From Haberlea rhodopensis (lineage: Eukaryota > Streptophyta > Magnoliopsida > Lamiales > Gesneriaceae): a stretch of 64,000 nucleotides of DNA. Position numbers and translations under genes: made by a program. The notes beneath the pieces were generated by a model. It ran no database searches. It worked only from the letters and a program-made list of their open reading frames with translations, and was not told where the DNA came from. Shown here piece by piece: positions 32,791 through 44,732 of this stretch (its first letter is position 1; every line of letters starts with the position of its first letter). The stretch lies in assembly GCA_907163345.1 (NCBI GenBank), contig CAJQUN010001093.1, forward strand, positions 1 through 64,000, in the 5' to 3' direction.

Positions 32791-35051
32791 AATATATGTA
32801 AAATATTGAATATAAGAAATAATGAATAGATATTAAAGTAGTGAATAAAAAGACTACTGAATAGATTTCATATATTGAATAGATTAAATATAGTGAACAA
32901 ATGTTAATTTAGTGAATAGATATTAAGGATATAATGAAAAGATATTAAAGTAGTGCATAAAAAGACTATTGAATTGAATAGATTAAAGATAGTGACTAAA
33001 TGTTAATTTAATTAGGATAATGTCAAACAAAAATAAATAACTAACCCAACCGACTTACACTTTGCCATTTTATGTGATTTACGTGTATCGTCGAAACTTG
33101 ATACAAAGTACATGTATGGACTCATCACCTTGCTACCTTCCTTTTGAGCTAGTTTTTCTTCAATTTTTCTTATGTTTATGTTATGGCTTGATTTGAAATA
33201 ATGCCCAAAGATTATGAAATTAATATATGTGATATATTAAACAATAAGAAACAATAGTGAACAAGAAAATTGATATTATGTTGTAGTTTTGGTTTTATAC
33301 AAATTTTATGTGTTCAAAAAGTCATGTGCCTATAACTGCTATACTAAATTTGAATTGGGATGATGTAATTGTAACTTTGATAAATAATGGATATGATCAC
33401 TGTAATATTGAACTTCGTATGAATATTTCATGCATAATTGTAATTAATTCATATTAAACATATGATATTGAGCTTAGTTGTGCATTTGAACTGCACTTAT
33501 AAGTTCTACTTTCGATACTGGCACCAATAAGGCTAATTAAGTTATTCCTACAAGATAGGGGTATCGATTGTGAGTATATCCTTATAACTTGGCATTTAAC
33601 TTCATATGAGTATGTGATTTATGTTATATGAGTACATTGAATTGGTGAATGGATTGGAATGAGTACATTAGGGCGTGCACGAACTAAATAGAGTTCTTAA
33701 CTGTGCATGTTGTGACACGATGTTATACGATCTATATGATGTTATCATTCTTTATACCGTATTGTGACGATGTTATACATATGATTATGACCATAAGAGA
33801 TTAAAGAACTCTGTTATGGCTGCTAATGACATTGAACCATATGTAATTACATTCTGAGTACGGTCAGAATTACAGAATCAAAGAATACAGATCCCGAGTT
33901 CATTGAACTCATGGGGATTATACAGTACAGAGTGTCATGGCCATAATCGTGATCACGAATTGTTCTTGGTATTAGTTGGTTCATAATAGAATAACAATAC
34001 AGACATACATGTGCAACATTTCGTTTTATATGAATCATGTGAGTATATTCATGTGCTTATGTGGATATGAATTATATGCTTATGTGATGTTAAATACTAC
34101 GTTATTTGAATATGCTCATTGAGAATTCAACTCACCAAATGCAAACGTTATTTTTCAGTTGCTGTAAATAAAAGTTGACTCTACAATGTGTTTCTTCATA
34201 TTTTGGAAATATGGATCCAAGGTCGATCGACTGACTCTAGTCCTGGTCGGTCGACTGACTCTAGTCCTTCTCCCTCAGCTCATCATTTGCATATACTGTA
34301 TAGGTTTTTGGTTGGGTTGTGAGGGGTACAACCTTGGTAATTTTGTGGCATACATGTCTCTATATGCCTTGTAAATTATATGATACTACATGTCTATGAT
34401 TGGATGATATGAAAATTGCAAGTTCCACTGCCATTCAATATTATGCTCTATGTCTCATATGTATGTGTTATGTGTAAGGGTGTTACGCTGACACTCTAGC
34501 ACTCAAAAAGAAACTACAGAGCAGTAACCCCTCAAAGTGATCCTGAAGATCAAAACATTAAGTCTACTATTCAAAGAACTTCAAAGCTATAACAGATTTA
34601 TTATTCGAAAGAGTGTTAGGATATTCATTGTATTCTCAGACGTTAGCTCTGAATCTTATTGAAGTGTGTAATCTAGGAGTTTAGGCTATCTTTGTGATAT
34701 TAGCCTAAGTGGTTTGTATACTGGTGTAATAGTATAAACCAAAGTCTTCTAGTGAAACCTTCCTGCAAAGGAAGAATGAGAGACGTAGAAGCTGTTTGTT
34801 TTTCGAACTTCCTGAAACAATCACTGTCTTTTTACTTTACCGCACTTACCTTACTGCTCCTTTACTTTTGCCTATCAGTTTATAACTCACCAATCAAGTA
34901 GACACCTTTCGCACTATCTTTTTAGTTGTCTACTGCCTTGGAAATCAATTGATATCTTATTGCAATACTTAAAAGTCTGCTCTATTTTAAGAATAGAGAA
35001 TTTGAATCTAGTGTTTATTCAATCCCTCTAAATATTACTCCAATCCTAACA
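32093..35051 (+). repeat. 3' LTR of S1, interrupted by a solo LTR
   Basis: 32093-32618 and 34488-35051 match the 5' LTR in order, from CGATTCTAAGTTTGGGGATAA to CAATCCTAACA. The TG start is mutated (TTTTGGGA). Without the 1.86-kb insert it would be about 1.09 kb, close to the 5' LTR. Confidence 0.85.
32624..34487 (+). mobile_element. Solo LTR of a gypsy-type element
   Basis: It starts TGTCATGACCCGAAAATTTT and ends GGGTGTTACG (the usual final CA reads CG). The uninterrupted 5' LTR reads CACT-CTGAC here; the right flank is CTGAC (34488-34492) and the left flank TTGAT (32619-32623), a 5-bp TSD with two C-to-T changes. No internal genes. It contains a TA microsatellite at about 32756-32790 and GAATTCAACTCACCAAATGC near its 3' part, like many plant gypsy LTRs. 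Confidence 0.75.
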
Positions 35052-37340
35052 TATTTCGTCATCCTCTCCTGATTAATAATAGAACAAAAAATGGGGTATG
35101 ATCCTCTTTTTTTCTGTATTCATAAAAAAAAAAACCACCTAGATTATAATAAAAAGAAACGGTTGCCCTTAAATTGAATAAGGGTGCACCCTATATCATA
35201 ATTCATAAACAATGATCCATCTTCCTACCACATTTTTTTTTTCTATAACACATAATACCTTATTAAGATATTATGAATAAGGTTTATTAATAATATAAAG
35301 GTAATGTTTTTTAAATAATTACGAAAAATCTTGAACTTAAATACCCAAATAAATGGGAGGCCCCGTATTTTAAAAATCATAAATATGGAAATTCCACACC
35401 ATGCATAAGTTTTTTGGTACAGCACAGCAGAGTCTAGCATAGATAGAGCCATCAAAACTAGATGGATCCTTTGGGTTGGCCCAACTCACCTACCAAATAG
35501 ATAAGTTGAGCTAGAATTTTCAGAACGTCTAGAGGAGGCAGGCAAGCTCATTTGGGTTGTGGGTTGATGTGGGTTGAGCTCGTTTTGGTGCAGGTTAATA
35601 TTTTAATTAAGTGATAATAAAAATTATAATAATTAATCAAACTATGATTTATTATAATTATTTGATAATATAACTTTTTTTATTTTCTGATGGGATTGTC
35701 CCGCCTAACCTGCAATCCGTATTGGGTTGGTTGGGTTGGGTGTTTCCAACCCACCTGGAGGCGGCCCAAATCAAACTAATAAAATTTATTTAATAAGTTT
35801 AATTCATTAAAATTTATTATTTTATATTTTAGCAGGTTAGCCCGCCTTACCCTCAATCTGCCTCGGGTTGGTTTTGGTTGAGGTGTTTCCAACCCGCCTG
35901 GAGGAGGGCCCAAACGGACATGATCTGTTTGAGTCACAGGATGGGCGGGCCAGATCATTTGAGTCGGGCTAGCCCATTTCGACAACTCTAAGTATAGACT
36001 TTACTTCTTTCTTGTTGTTCAGTATTAATGTGAGGGTTTTTTTACCGCCAGTAAATGAGATGCCCTTGAGGGTGGTATCATGCTACACGTATATTTTGTA
36101 AAAAAGGCGTCACATATCGCTTAATATTGCACCCAAAGGACCACCCTGAAGAACAATATCATACAAACCTAATGTGGGATAGATCCACATTCCACATGCC
36201 TATTTGTGTTTTTTTAAGACCTAAATACCAATTTGTTTCAGTAGAAGTGCATAGGCCTTAAATATGCAAACAATTATTTATTAGTAGATTTCACAGGCCT
36301 TAAATATGCGTGCTATATTACCATATTTTTATCTTTATTTTTTTTTTGAAAAAATTATGATAAAAATCAACTTGATTAAAAATAAGTGCGATTTGATAAG
36401 ATACTAATTCTTCCAAAGATAAAGGGTATGCCATGAGACGTACAATTCGAGTCTTTGTCTAATGCAATGCTCCGTTTCTAGTAATCAAATATTGTGTATT
36501 GAGAGGGTATTTTATCACAATCTCTTTTTGTTGCGCAATGCTTCACCATGAATATGTCATGGTCAAGAATTCATGCATATTATGTTTCTAATAGTTTGAA
36601 AGATTTGGTGTTATATTAGGCAGCCATGTAATTATAAATATGTGGTTTACTAATAAATTATCAAGCATTAAAGGAAGAGAATTTTAAGCTATATTGCACC
36701 GACACTTCAAAAACTTATCCTATGGAGTGTCGAACATTCTGTAGACAAAATCACAGCAGAGACGAATACAACATGGTGTCGAACACGCCATGTAGCGTGT
36801 CTATATTTTTATAAAAAATTAATATCCAACATGTTGGACGTCGTGGACAAGAGAGAACATGAAAAAGTGAATCTTTTTAAAAAAAACAAATTAAAAATGT
36901 TAAAAAATTTATAACTGTTTTTTGTAGGAAAATGTTAAAAAAATTATAATTGTGTTTATGTAGTTTGGTGAAGTTTGAGTGACATTTAGTATAGTTTGAG
37001 TAGTATTTGATGTAATATAAAAAAAATATTTAAAAAAACTAACTTTTTATGTTTATGTAGCTCGAGTGGTACTTAGTGTACGTTTTAATTATTGAATATC
37101 TGAAAGATGTATCTATAACCTTACATCATTTTCAATTGTATTACTCAAATATTTGATAATGAAATTTTTCTTGGATTTCAGTCTATTATAAAATAGTATA
37201 TATGTAAAATATATATAACAAATAAAAATTATTGACGTATCCTAGATATACCATGTCCTGTAATTTTAGAAAATTTGTGTCCCTGTATCTATGTCGTACA
37301 CGTGTCCCAGTATTGTGTCCGGGCATCATAGATTTTAAGA
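35052..37340. other. Intergenic region with a GC-rich duplicated segment
   Basis: No gene seen. At about 35690-35920 a segment occurs twice: GGTTGGGTTGGGTGTTTCCA..CCTGGAGGCGG and GGTTTTGGTTGAGGTGTTTC..CCTGGAGGAGG. It resembles widespread plant repeats rich in GGTTGG and GGGCGGGCC. The remainder is AT-rich. Confidence 0.5.
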
Positions 37341-37357
37341 AATAAATATGTTGTGAT

Positions 37358-37465
37358 ATCGTGATGTTTTCTTTTCAATGAGCCTCAAAACCTCCATCTC
37401 ATTGCCCATCAATCGTGATGTTTTCTTTTCAATGAACCCCAAAACCTCCATCTCATCACCCATCA
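37358..37465 (+). repeat. Two-copy tandem repeat of about 53 bp
   Basis: CGTGATGTTTTCTTTTCAAT followed by GA-CC-CAAAACCTCCATCTC occurs twice in direct order with few differences. No larger array. Confidence 0.7.
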
Positions 37466-37639
37466 ATCGCTCCATAACGAGATGCATTATTTGGGATCAT
37501 AATATATTGATACCAGAGCAAGACGTAATGAAGGAATTTCACAGCCAAGAAATGTCAACAAGCACTTCTCTGTAACTTGGTCGATAAGATTTCCAATCTG
37601 TCCGTCAATCATGTGCTTAAAAGAACGAGATCATAGCGA

Positions 37640-38030
37640 AGAATTATTTCTTGAAATATAGATGGAAAAGATATGGGATCTTGAGGTGGAAGATGATGGA
37701 GAGTTAGTGAACATGAGATTGGTGAGGCTCAAACAAAAAGTTAGTGGTGAAGAAGAAGGTAGTTGGCCGCGGTGGCGGTGACTGTGTTGGATGAGGAAGT
37801 ACAAATCCTTAATTGTAGCCACTGTCCAAGGGCTTTTGGCTCTGGTAAAGCTTTAGGATTAGCAGTGTCTATTTGCTAGTACGTATTGTGACAAGGATTT
37901 TTTATGGTCACAAATCCTTATTTTACTTCCAAGAAGTTGAAATCCAAGCAGGTTAAGAACCAGAAGACTTCTACAGATTGCTAAATTTGCTTGTACTTAT
38001 TGTGACAAGGATTTTTTATGGTCACATGAT
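37640..38030 (+). pseudogene. Possible C2H2 zinc-finger relic
   Basis: Around 37816-37875 the plus strand reads NCSHCPRAFGSGKALGLA, close to plant fingers of the type C..C..F.SGKALGGH. Around 37985-38025 a second segment reads KFACTYCDKDFLWSH, like FxCxxCDKDF fingers. The block TATTGTGACAAGGATTTTTT occurs twice (about 37885 and 38000), so part is duplicated. The finger His residues and a continuous frame are missing. I treat it as a decayed fragment of a two-finger transcription factor, with low certainty. Confidence 0.35.
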
Positions 38031-38825
38031 ATTGCACCCAGAAAGAAAGGGATAGGAGAGAGATGAAACCGCCAACCAAACAATTATAGCTCTTTATATG
38101 GGAACAAGATCGACTTGAGATGCAGTGGAACGAATTTAAAGACAAATACCACATATGCTCAGTATTTAAAGTTTCCAAAATTAGCGTTTATTATTAAACA
38201 AATCCAAGTACATCCATATTATAGGTAGGGATGGCAATAGGTCGGGTTTGGTCAAACTAGGGATCCGCCCCGCTTTTAAAAAAAATACAGAACCCGCCCC
38301 AACATACCCATCCCGCCCCGCTAGGACTCGTGACCCGGCGGATTCAACCCATGGACCCGTTTGTTTTTTTTTTTTTTTTGGTACAAGATGCATATAATAT
38401 TGGGCATTTGATCAGTTTATGATTGAGCATTAATACACGTGCTTTATACTTGATTAATATCTGAGATTATTATTATTTTTAAAGTGTCCGTTGCTTTTTC
38501 CAAATGCTCAGATTTATGATTGTTTTCTCCCTTTAAATATAAAATCATTGATTCAAGCTCCTCAAATATGCTTGGTACCAAGTTCGAAAACTTGTTCATT
38601 CATATTTATAAGTTATAACACGTAGAAGCATTAAGCAATAGCCAATAAGCATCAACTAAAAATAATCTGGTGAACAAAACATTTATCTCCATATCAACCA
38701 TATACGAGCAACAATATGGTGAATCAATAATCTGATTTATAACCCACAATATACAAGCAACCACATCAACCATATACGAGCAACGATATGGTTAACAAGC
38801 TTAACATTTATCTTCAGACTCCAAA
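38031..38825. other. Intergenic; includes TAGGGATGGCAATAGG-type repeat start
   Basis: At about 38225-38360 the sequence TAGGGATGGCAATAGGTCGG with GACCCG and CCCGCCCC words is typical of widespread plant non-autonomous DNA transposons. A partner end was not found with confidence; candidate GGGCGGGTCTGGG sequence lies near 40705. Confidence 0.35.
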
Positions 38826-40250
38826 GGGGAAAATGCATTTTTGGTCCCTTATGTTTCATTAGTCAGCATTTTTGGTCCTCATGGTTTCAAAAATGCAATT
38901 CCTCTATGTTTCTTGTTCAGCGATTTAGGTCCTTTATCTTTTACCACTGTAATTTTAGTCCTATAATTATCAGAATCCACAATTTTAGTCATTTATGTTT
39001 TAAATCTGCAATTTTAGTCCTTGATATTTAAGTTTTAAAAATTAAAATAAGTTCCATTCTTGATATTGTGTTTTGAATTGATTCAAATTAAGTTTTTATG
39101 ATAAAAAAATTTAATCCAATTATCTAATAAATGTTTATTAAAAATGGATTAAATTTGATTTTTTTTAAATATAAAATCGTATATTAAAATATTTGGGATA
39201 GACTATGACATTATAAAAAAGGTATTTACGCAAATAATTAAATTAAAAATATTTTATCGGCTGAAATATATAAATAATTTATTTTAAAAAAAACATTAAA
39301 TATAAATATATATTTTCTACTTTCAAAAGATTAAAACAAATTGAGAAATGAAAATCAAACCAAGTTTTATCATCTATCTAGCCGTGTAGCAGTTAGACAA
39401 ATAATATTTGTCCAATAATTTCATTAAATTATTGTTTAAAAAGGGGTAGATATATCTAACTAATCACTCAATTAATTAAAAATTAGATATTATATTTACA
39501 TTGCTTTCACGTTCTTAGTTTTGTTTTAAAGTTTTATATTAGATTAAATTTATTTCAAATGAATGATTATAAGAATTTGACTTATACAAATATAATTTAA
39601 TTTTTCTAAAACTTGAATTAACTTTCTAAACATTATTTCTACCCCTTTTTAAACAATAATTTAATGAAATTATTGGACAAACATTATTTGTCTAACTTTT
39701 ACACGACTAGATAAATGCTAAAACTTGGTTTGATTTTCATTTCTCAATTTGTTTTAATCTTTTGAAAGTAGAAAATATATATTTATATTTAATTTTTTTT
39801 TAAAATAATTTATTTATATATTCCAGCCGATAAAATATTTTTAATTTAATTATTTGCGTAAATACCTTTTTTATAATGTCATAGTCTATCCCAAGAAATT
39901 TAATATACGATTTTATATTTAAAAAAATCAAATTTAATCCATTTTTAATAAACATTTATTAGATAACTGGATTAAATTTTTTTTATCATAAAAACTTAAT
40001 TTGAATCAATTCAAAACACAATATCAAGAATGGAACTTATTTTAATTTTTAAAACTTAAATATCATTTAAAACATAAATGACTAAAATTGTGGATTCTGA
40101 TAATTAGAGGACTAAAATTACAGTGGTAAAAGATAAAGGACCTAAATCGCTGAAACAAGAAACATAGAGGACCAAAATTGCATTTTTGAAACCATGAGGA
40201 CCAAAAATGCTGACTAATAAAACATAAGGGACCAAAAATGCATTTTTCCC
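38826..40250. mobile_element. Mutator-type foldback element, 1.43 kb, with 9-bp TSD
   Basis: The left arm (38826-39449) and right arm (about 39640-40250) are inverted complements over roughly 610-620 bp with a spacer of about 190 bp. Ends: GGGGAAAATGCATTTTTGG and the complement of CCAAAAATGCATTTTTCCC. The flanking 9 bp GACTCCAAA are identical at 38817-38825 and 40251-40259. Long inverted repeats plus a 9-bp TSD fit Mutator-like elements. No transposase coding is seen. Confidence 0.9.
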
Positions 40251-40259
40251 GACTCCAAA

Positions 40260-41293
40260 CAACAAATGTAAATTGAACAATAGAACGACTGACAACTTAG
40301 GGACTAGGGATGCGGCAAGTGGAACACTGGTTCTTGATTTACGCCGGAACAGGGATGCGGCAAGTGAGGGGCGACGCACGGGGCGAGGGAGATAGAGTGA
40401 TGCGCCGAGTGATTGATGAGGGACGGCAAGTGTGGGACGGGCTATGGAGGGGATGGGGTGGAATGTGGAGTCGTTGTGACTTGCTTGCTTGTGGTGGGTT
40501 GTGGGTTTTGGCTTGAGTTGGAGGGGATGGAATGTAATCAATGGATCGTGAGTTGGAGGGGAGGGAATGGAATCAATGAATCAATGTCGTGAGTGGTTGA
40601 CGGTTAAGAGAGAGAGTTGAAATGAAAAATAAGGCTGAGGGACGAGGCTAAAGCGTGTAGGGCAGACTTGGGTATGAAAAAATTTTATAATTTATACGTA
40701 TACAGGGCGGGTCTGGGTGTCCGGCCAATCCCAGGTTTTTGTCCAGCTCACATGTCTTGGAACAATAATTTTTTTTGTTGTTTTTAAAAAAGCCAAATAA
40801 ATTGGACTTTGATGTTGGGTTAACCTAATCAAAGTTTAACTCACTAGCCACTATTAGGATTGGCCATTGTTAATGCCACAGCAAAAAAAGTTGCTTCCAA
40901 AGCAATTTTTTTCCATTTCCAATTTTACCATTTGCTCCGATCAACCGGTGAATCAGAGGAAGAAAGGCAAGAATGGGAAAGATTTGATCAGTTCCCATTG
41001 AGTTTGAACTGATCTGTTAAGAAGACGTGGTTGAGCTGATGAAATGGATCGATTTGATCAGTTCCATGTTTGAAATGATCTGTTGAGCAGATGAGATTGA
41101 GCTAAAGATTAGTTTTTGAAATGAAAACGTGTGGAAACAAATGGAGCTAAGGGTACAAAAATTTGTACCCTGGCATTACCATAGATCTTGGATTGTTTGT
41201 CTGCAAGAAGACTAAAGATAACAGAGCTATTGTCTTAAATTCATTAAATAATAAAGGAAAATTTACTGATTTAATAGATAATCAATGAGACTG
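40260..41293. other. Intergenic, downstream of snoRNA unit
   Basis: 40310-40660 is a G-rich plus strand without a recognised protein. 40960-41100 holds two near-copies of a segment containing GATTTGATCAGTTCC. A 20-bp palindrome, GGGTACAAAAATTTGTACCC, lies near 41151-41170. No gene called. Confidence 0.4.
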
Positions 41294-41375
41294 AAAGAGG
41301 ATCAGGTATAGCTTTCTAGGCTGCAATGTCCATCAACATAAACTCAGAGCCCAGTGCAATCATCATTTCTTCTTT
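41294..41375 (-). ncRNA. C/D box snoRNA candidate (orphan guide)
   Basis: On the minus strand, in order: C box ATGATGA (41366-41360), D' box CTGA (41347-41344), C' box TGATGG (41335-41330), D box CTGA (41305-41302). The ends AAAGAAGAA and TCCTCTTT can form a terminal stem. The length of about 82 nt is typical. Guide stretches are TTGCACTGGGCT before D' and AGCCTAGAAAGCTATAC before D; I could not match either to an rRNA or snRNA from memory. It shares strand and probably transcript with the snoRNA at 41494-41568, so it would be processed from a polycistronic precursor. Confidence 0.7.
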
Positions 41376-41493
41376 ATTAACATAAACATATATAATTAAA
41401 AATATATTATTCATAGCCAAAATATATAAATAAAAAGGGCATTAGTTCAGGTCAAATTGTAAAGAAAATTTCCATGAAAGGAAGGGGAATGAA

Positions 41494-41568
41494 TCCTCAG
41501 AAGTAATTGCTTGAAATTGTCATCAAATTAGACAATCAGGTCTCAAAGATTTCGTACCATCATCGGAA
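41494..41568 (-). ncRNA. C/D box snoRNA predicted to guide 18S rRNA 2'-O-methylation near C38
   Basis: Minus-strand order: C box ATGATGG (about 41564-41558), guide AATCTTTGAGAC (41551-41540), D' box CTGA (41539-41536), C' box TGATGA, D box CTGA (41500-41497), flanked by a TCC/GGA stem. The guide is the exact complement of GTCTCAAAGATT in the conserved 5' end of eukaryotic 18S rRNA. By the rule of the fifth base from the D' box, the target is the C of GTCTC, about C38. Plant 18S rRNA is known to be methylated at several sites here. The second guide (before D, TTTCAAGCAATTACTT) has no target I recognise. A plant snoR name could be given after comparison; I leave it blank. Confidence 0.82.
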
Positions 41569-41934
41569 AAACCCCACGAATTTCAATTCTAAATCAAAAT
41601 CAAACGTCGAATGATAGTAAAATTAATGAAAATGATTTAGCAGGTGTTTAATTCACTGCGCCTGGTTTCACAAATATGACGAAGCGACTCAACTGCCCTG
41701 CATTGAAATTTTGCCTCAACAATACATACCTAGATGTATGATGGAGAACCCTAATCCCAAAATCGGAAAGGGTTCATGTTGGGAGGCAGCATCCATCATC
41801 TGAGAGAGTACGCATATCCTCTCACATGAAATCATCCATGGCTCGCGTCTATAAATGAAATATTAAGAAGAATAAAAACATCTGCGGGTATGTAAAGGTA
41901 GAGGGGCCAAAGTGTGATGAAGACGGTGGAAATG
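41569..41934 (-). ncRNA. 5' part of the snoRNA precursor, possible H/ACA members
   Basis: Between promoter and the first clear C/D snoRNA the minus strand has hairpin-forming sequence. Examples: GAGAG..CTCTC near 41808-41828, an ANANNA-type box ACATGA near 41776, a GAACCCT..AGGGTTC hairpin, then ATACAT. This could be an H/ACA snoRNA, but no pseudouridylation pocket was matched. A second such structure may lie at about 41650-41720. Confidence 0.35.
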
Positions 41935-42008
41935 ACTTTAAATAGTTGAAATTTGGGATTAGGGTTTCAAGCTTACAGGGTTTTTCGAGACTGGTAGGTT
42001 AATGGGCT
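41935..42008 (-). promoter_or_regulatory. snoRNA-type promoter: site II, telo-box and TATA-like element
   Basis: On the minus strand the order is: site II element (plus-strand TGGGCT, 42003-42008), telo-box AAACCCTAA (plus TTAGGGTTT, 41959-41967), then a TATA-like TATTTAAA (about 41936-41943). Telo-box with site II is the known promoter combination of plant snoRNA and ribosomal-protein genes. It points leftward into the snoRNA cluster. A hAT element sits 2 bp beyond the site II element and may have displaced further upstream sequence. Confidence 0.75.
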
Positions 42009-42459
42009 TCATTTCATTTAGGCATGACCGCGGTTTAATAAAAAACCACGGCCCGGACCGGACCGTAACCGAGTCAACGGTCCGGTTAACTGTTGACCCG
42101 GTTCACGGGTTCGAACCGTAACCGGCCCGTTACTGTACGGGCCGGTTACGGTTCACGGTCGCGTAAACCGTTGAACCGTCGGTTTTTTATTTTTTTAAAA
42201 TATTTATTTTTATTTTAAAATTAAAGTGTGTGTTGATGAAAATTCGAACTCTTGACCACGAACATGTATAAATAGCATATTACCACTAAGCTATTATCAT
42301 GTTTGTTTAAATTTAGTAGTATAATTATATATACTAACAGACAATATATATTATATATGTAATGTAATGATAACTATTTTACATTGACAAATATAAATAA
42401 AAATTATCTAGAAAAATATGTTATGCTCTTAAATAAATATCGTAAAATAGAAATAAACT

Positions 42460-44200
42460 ATAGCAAAGTAAATATAATAAAAAATGTTGGATAAATTCAT
42501 AAGAACTAAAGAAATAGTGTTGTAAAATAAAATATTATAATAATGAAGTAAATTATTATAAACAAATATAATATATACATTTTAATTATTCTACAAGCAC
42601 TTTATTTGATTTACATTATATACAATAATCAAATAAGTATATCTTAATTTCCCACTATATGACTTACCATAGAAACTCGATAATGTAATATTTGATTAAT
42701 TAATAAAATCTTTTACTAATTTACTTATAATGATTTGGGAACAACATATTGAATTGATAATTCACTAACTTTATATTATATAAATTAATAATTTCTAATT
42801 GATAATCAAAAATCTCATTACTGACTCTTTTTAACATAATAAGACTTTTGTGTTTTCTTATATATGAATAACAAATAATTCAATGTTATATTCGTCGATT
42901 TCATTTTGTAATTAGTATCAAAGTTGTATAGGTTTCATACCAATTTCATATGTAATTAGTATAATAATTATAAATGTTTCAATATCAATTTCATTTGCAA
43001 TTAGACAAAATGTGTATATGTTTCATACAAATTTCATATGTAATTAGTACAATAATAGAAACATATCTATAACAAAGAAAATATAACAAAACATGTTGGA
43101 TAAATTCATAAGAACTAAAGAAATAGTTGTTGCAAAATAAAATATTATAATAATGAAGTAAATTATTATAAACAAATATAATATATACATTTTAATTATT
43201 TTACAAGCACTTTATTTGATTTGCATTATATACAATACTCAAATAAGTATATCTTAATTTCTCACGATATGACTTACCATAGAAAATCGATAAATATAAT
43301 ATTTGATTAATTAATAAAATCTTTTACTAATATGCTTATAATGATTTGGGAACAACATACTGAATTGATAATTCACTAACTTTATATCATATAAATTAAT
43401 AACTTCTAAATGATAATAAAAAATCTCATTACTGACTCTTTTTAACATAATAAGAACTTTTGTGTTGTTTTCTTATATATGAATAACAAATAATTCAATG
43501 TTATATTCGTCGATTTCATTTTGTAATTAGTATCAAAGTTGTACAGGTTTCATACCAGTTTCATATATAATAATTATAAATGTTTCAATACCAATTTCAT
43601 TTGCAATTAGACCAAATGTGTATATGTTTCATACCAATTTTATATGTAATTAGTACCATAATAGAAACATATCTATAACAAAGAAAATATAACAAAAAAT
43701 ATTGGATAAATTAATAAGAACTATAAATAGTGGTTGCAAAATAAAATATTTTAATAATGAAGCAAATTATTACAAAACAAATATATTATATACATTTTAT
43801 AATTATTCTACAATCACTTTATGTTCATTATTTGATTTACATAATATATGTAATAATTAAATAAGTATATCTTAGTTTATCACAATATGATTTACAATAC
43901 AATAGAAACTCGATAATGTAATATTTGATTAATTAATAAAATCTTTTAATAATTTACTTATACTGATTTGGGAACAACGTATTGAATTGATAATCCACCA
44001 ACTTTATATTATATAAGTTAATAACTTCTAGCTTAATGTTTATGATTAATCAATGAAATCATCATAAAAATAACTTTATTGACATTTGTTTCTTACATAA
44101 ATTGATAGTAACAAATCTCATTACTGATTTTTTTAACATAACAATAACTTTTGTTTTGTTTTTTATAGATAAATAACAAATAATTCAATGTTATACTCGT
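42460..44200. repeat. Three tandem copies of an about 607-bp unit inside the hAT element
   Basis: The marker TGTTGGATAAATTCATAAG recurs at 42485, 43094 and (diverged) 43700, about 606-609 bp apart. Each copy continues with ATTATAAACAAATATA, CACTTTATTTGATTT and CTCATTACTGACTCTTT. The third copy is the most diverged. Confidence 0.85.
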
Positions 44201-44690
44201 CAATTTCATATGTAATTAGTATAATATTTGTAAATGTTTAATGTCAATATCATTTGCAATTAGTACCAAAGTTGTATAAGTTTCATACCAATTTCATATG
44301 TAGTTAGTACCAAAATTGTAAATATTTCATACCAATCTCTTTTGCAAGTAATATCAAAATTGTATATGTTTCATACCAATTTCATATGTAATTAGTACCA
44401 TAATTGTAAATGTTTCATACCAATATCATTTGTAATTATACCAAAGTTGTATATTTGCATACTAATTTCATATGCAATTAGTATCATAATTGTAAATGTT
44501 TCATACCAAACTCTTTTGTAATTAGTATCAAATTTGTATAAGTTTCATACGAATTTCATATGTAATTAGTATCATAATTGTAAATGTTTCATACCAATAT
44601 CATTTGTAATTAGTATCAAAATTATATATGTTTCAAATCAATTTCATATGTAATTAGTATCGTTAGATACTCAGATTCAATCAATTAAAA
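44200..44690. repeat. Short tandem repeat region with TTTCATACCAATTTCATATG units
   Basis: Several units with spacing of roughly 60-65 bp read TTTCATACCAATTTCATATG, TAATTAGTA-CA-AATTGTA. The motif also occurs once or twice in each 607-bp unit. Confidence 0.75.
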
Positions 44691-44732
44691 TGATATTATC
44701 TTATTTATGGTCCCATCGAGTTTGATGAAACA

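Larger units (their letters stand above)
15315..35051 (+). mobile_element. SIRE-like Ty1/copia S1 with nested insertions; pol absent
   Basis: The 5' LTR (15315-16439) and 3' LTR (32093-35051, itself interrupted) are homologous. Flanks GATTT (15310-15314) and TATTT (35052-35056) fit a 5-bp TSD with one change. S1 retains gag (16486-17991) and the end of an accessory ORF3 (30297-31011). Between them its protease, integrase and RT are gone; unclassified repeats and another copia occupy the space. The purine tract TCAAGAAGGGAGAAT precedes the 3' LTR. S1 is non-autonomous and its pol loss is not a single clean insertion. Confidence 0.8.

Noticed and set aside
40104..40541. 145-codon minus-strand ORF
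   Set aside because: It starts inside the Mutator-type arm and runs through simple purine-rich sequence; no domain or codon pattern supports it.
40860..41195. Short inverted-repeat element with TAATGCCA/TGGCATTA ends
   Set aside because: Terminal match of only about 8 bases and no direct TSD; could be chance.
41738..41803. Plus-strand C/D snoRNA (ATGATGG..CTGA)
   Set aside because: No terminal stem, no C'/D' pair and wrong strand relative to the promoter.
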